Assembly (NCBI GenBank): GCA_050288085.1
Contig: JBNKDD010000357.1
Coordinates: forward strand, 1 to 5,249
DNA length: 5,249 nt
From: JBNKDD01 sp050288085
GTDB taxonomy: Bacteria > Chloroflexota > Anaerolineae > Aggregatilineales > UBA3940
Reading direction: 5' to 3'
The notes beneath the pieces are model-generated. The model was not told where the DNA came from. It did no database searches and saw only the letters and a program-made list of their open reading frames with translations. Numbering within the stretch: the stretch's first letter is position 1; the number at the start of each line of letters is the position of its first letter. Below, piece after piece: positions 5,158 through 5,249 of the stretch. The translations under genes were made by a program, and so were the position numbers.

Positions 5158-5249
5158 GAATATGAAGTTAGTTGTTTCGGATTGAGGGGAGAAGTGTACT
5201 GCGGTTGAATTCCTGGACAGATTTACGGGTTAGATAAGGGAGGCTCAAC
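5158..5249 (+). promoter_or_regulatory. Leader and Shine-Dalgarno of a rightward gene starting just beyond the window
   Basis: No open frame of useful length starts here. AAGGGAGG at 5236-5243 is a near-ideal Shine-Dalgarno with only CTCAAC after it before the window ends, so a start codon at about 5250 is expected. GAGGGGAG near 5184-5191 is a second purine-rich site, but the frames after it close within a few codons. The product cannot be known from this window. Confidence 0.5.

Noticed and set aside
1..5249. CRISPR array, tRNA/rRNA gene, insertion sequence or prophage remnant
   Set aside because: No spaced identical long repeats, RNA-gene-like sequence, transposase frame or terminal inverted repeats were seen. 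The coding sequence is dense and ordinary.

Overview
The window looks like a chromosomal segment from a free-living bacterium of moderate GC content. The protein families (an MGDG-synthase-like glycosyltransferase, a compact group 1/2-type sigma-70 factor, a soluble GAF histidine kinase and a KdpE-like response regulator) would fit Chloroflexota, perhaps Anaerolineae. That placement rests on protein flavour only and is tentative.

Layout. All recognised genes lie on the minus strand, so the genetic order runs from right to left. A cytoplasmic hybrid-free histidine kinase (5022-3568), a stand-alone receiver (3560-3198) and an OmpR/KdpE-type DNA-binding response regulator (3147-2464) form a tight operon. 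It is closed by a perfect 12-bp-stem terminator (2416-2443). Next comes a primary-like sigma-70 gene that is broken in two frames: regions 1.2-3 at 2301-1519 and region 4 at 1522-1298. A glycosyltransferase of the MGDG synthase/UgtP type (1147-14) follows. At the right edge a divergent plus-strand promoter and a strong Shine-Dalgarno ending at 5243 point to a gene that begins just outside the window.

Main observation. Three intergenic regions (before the glycosyltransferase, before the sigma gene, and before the off-window rightward gene) share one architecture. Each has four tandem TTTAGR-like hexamers spaced 10-12 bp (exactly 11, 11, 11 in the rightward one). In each the last hexamer ends exactly 10 bp upstream of a -10-like hexamer, and there is no recognisable -35. 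This is how OmpR/PhoB/KdpE-family activators bind, and the operon beside these sites encodes such a regulator. The likely reading is a local regulon: the kinase and its regulator activate an alternative or secondary sigma factor, a membrane glycolipid glycosyltransferase and the unseen rightward gene. The rightward array also lies directly upstream of the kinase operon's own promoter, so autoregulation is possible.

Second observation. The sigma factor is split by a single-base frame change just after the sigma finger (region 3.2). The two frames overlap in a TTGA stop/start. This is either a base error or mutation, or a two-piece sigma factor.
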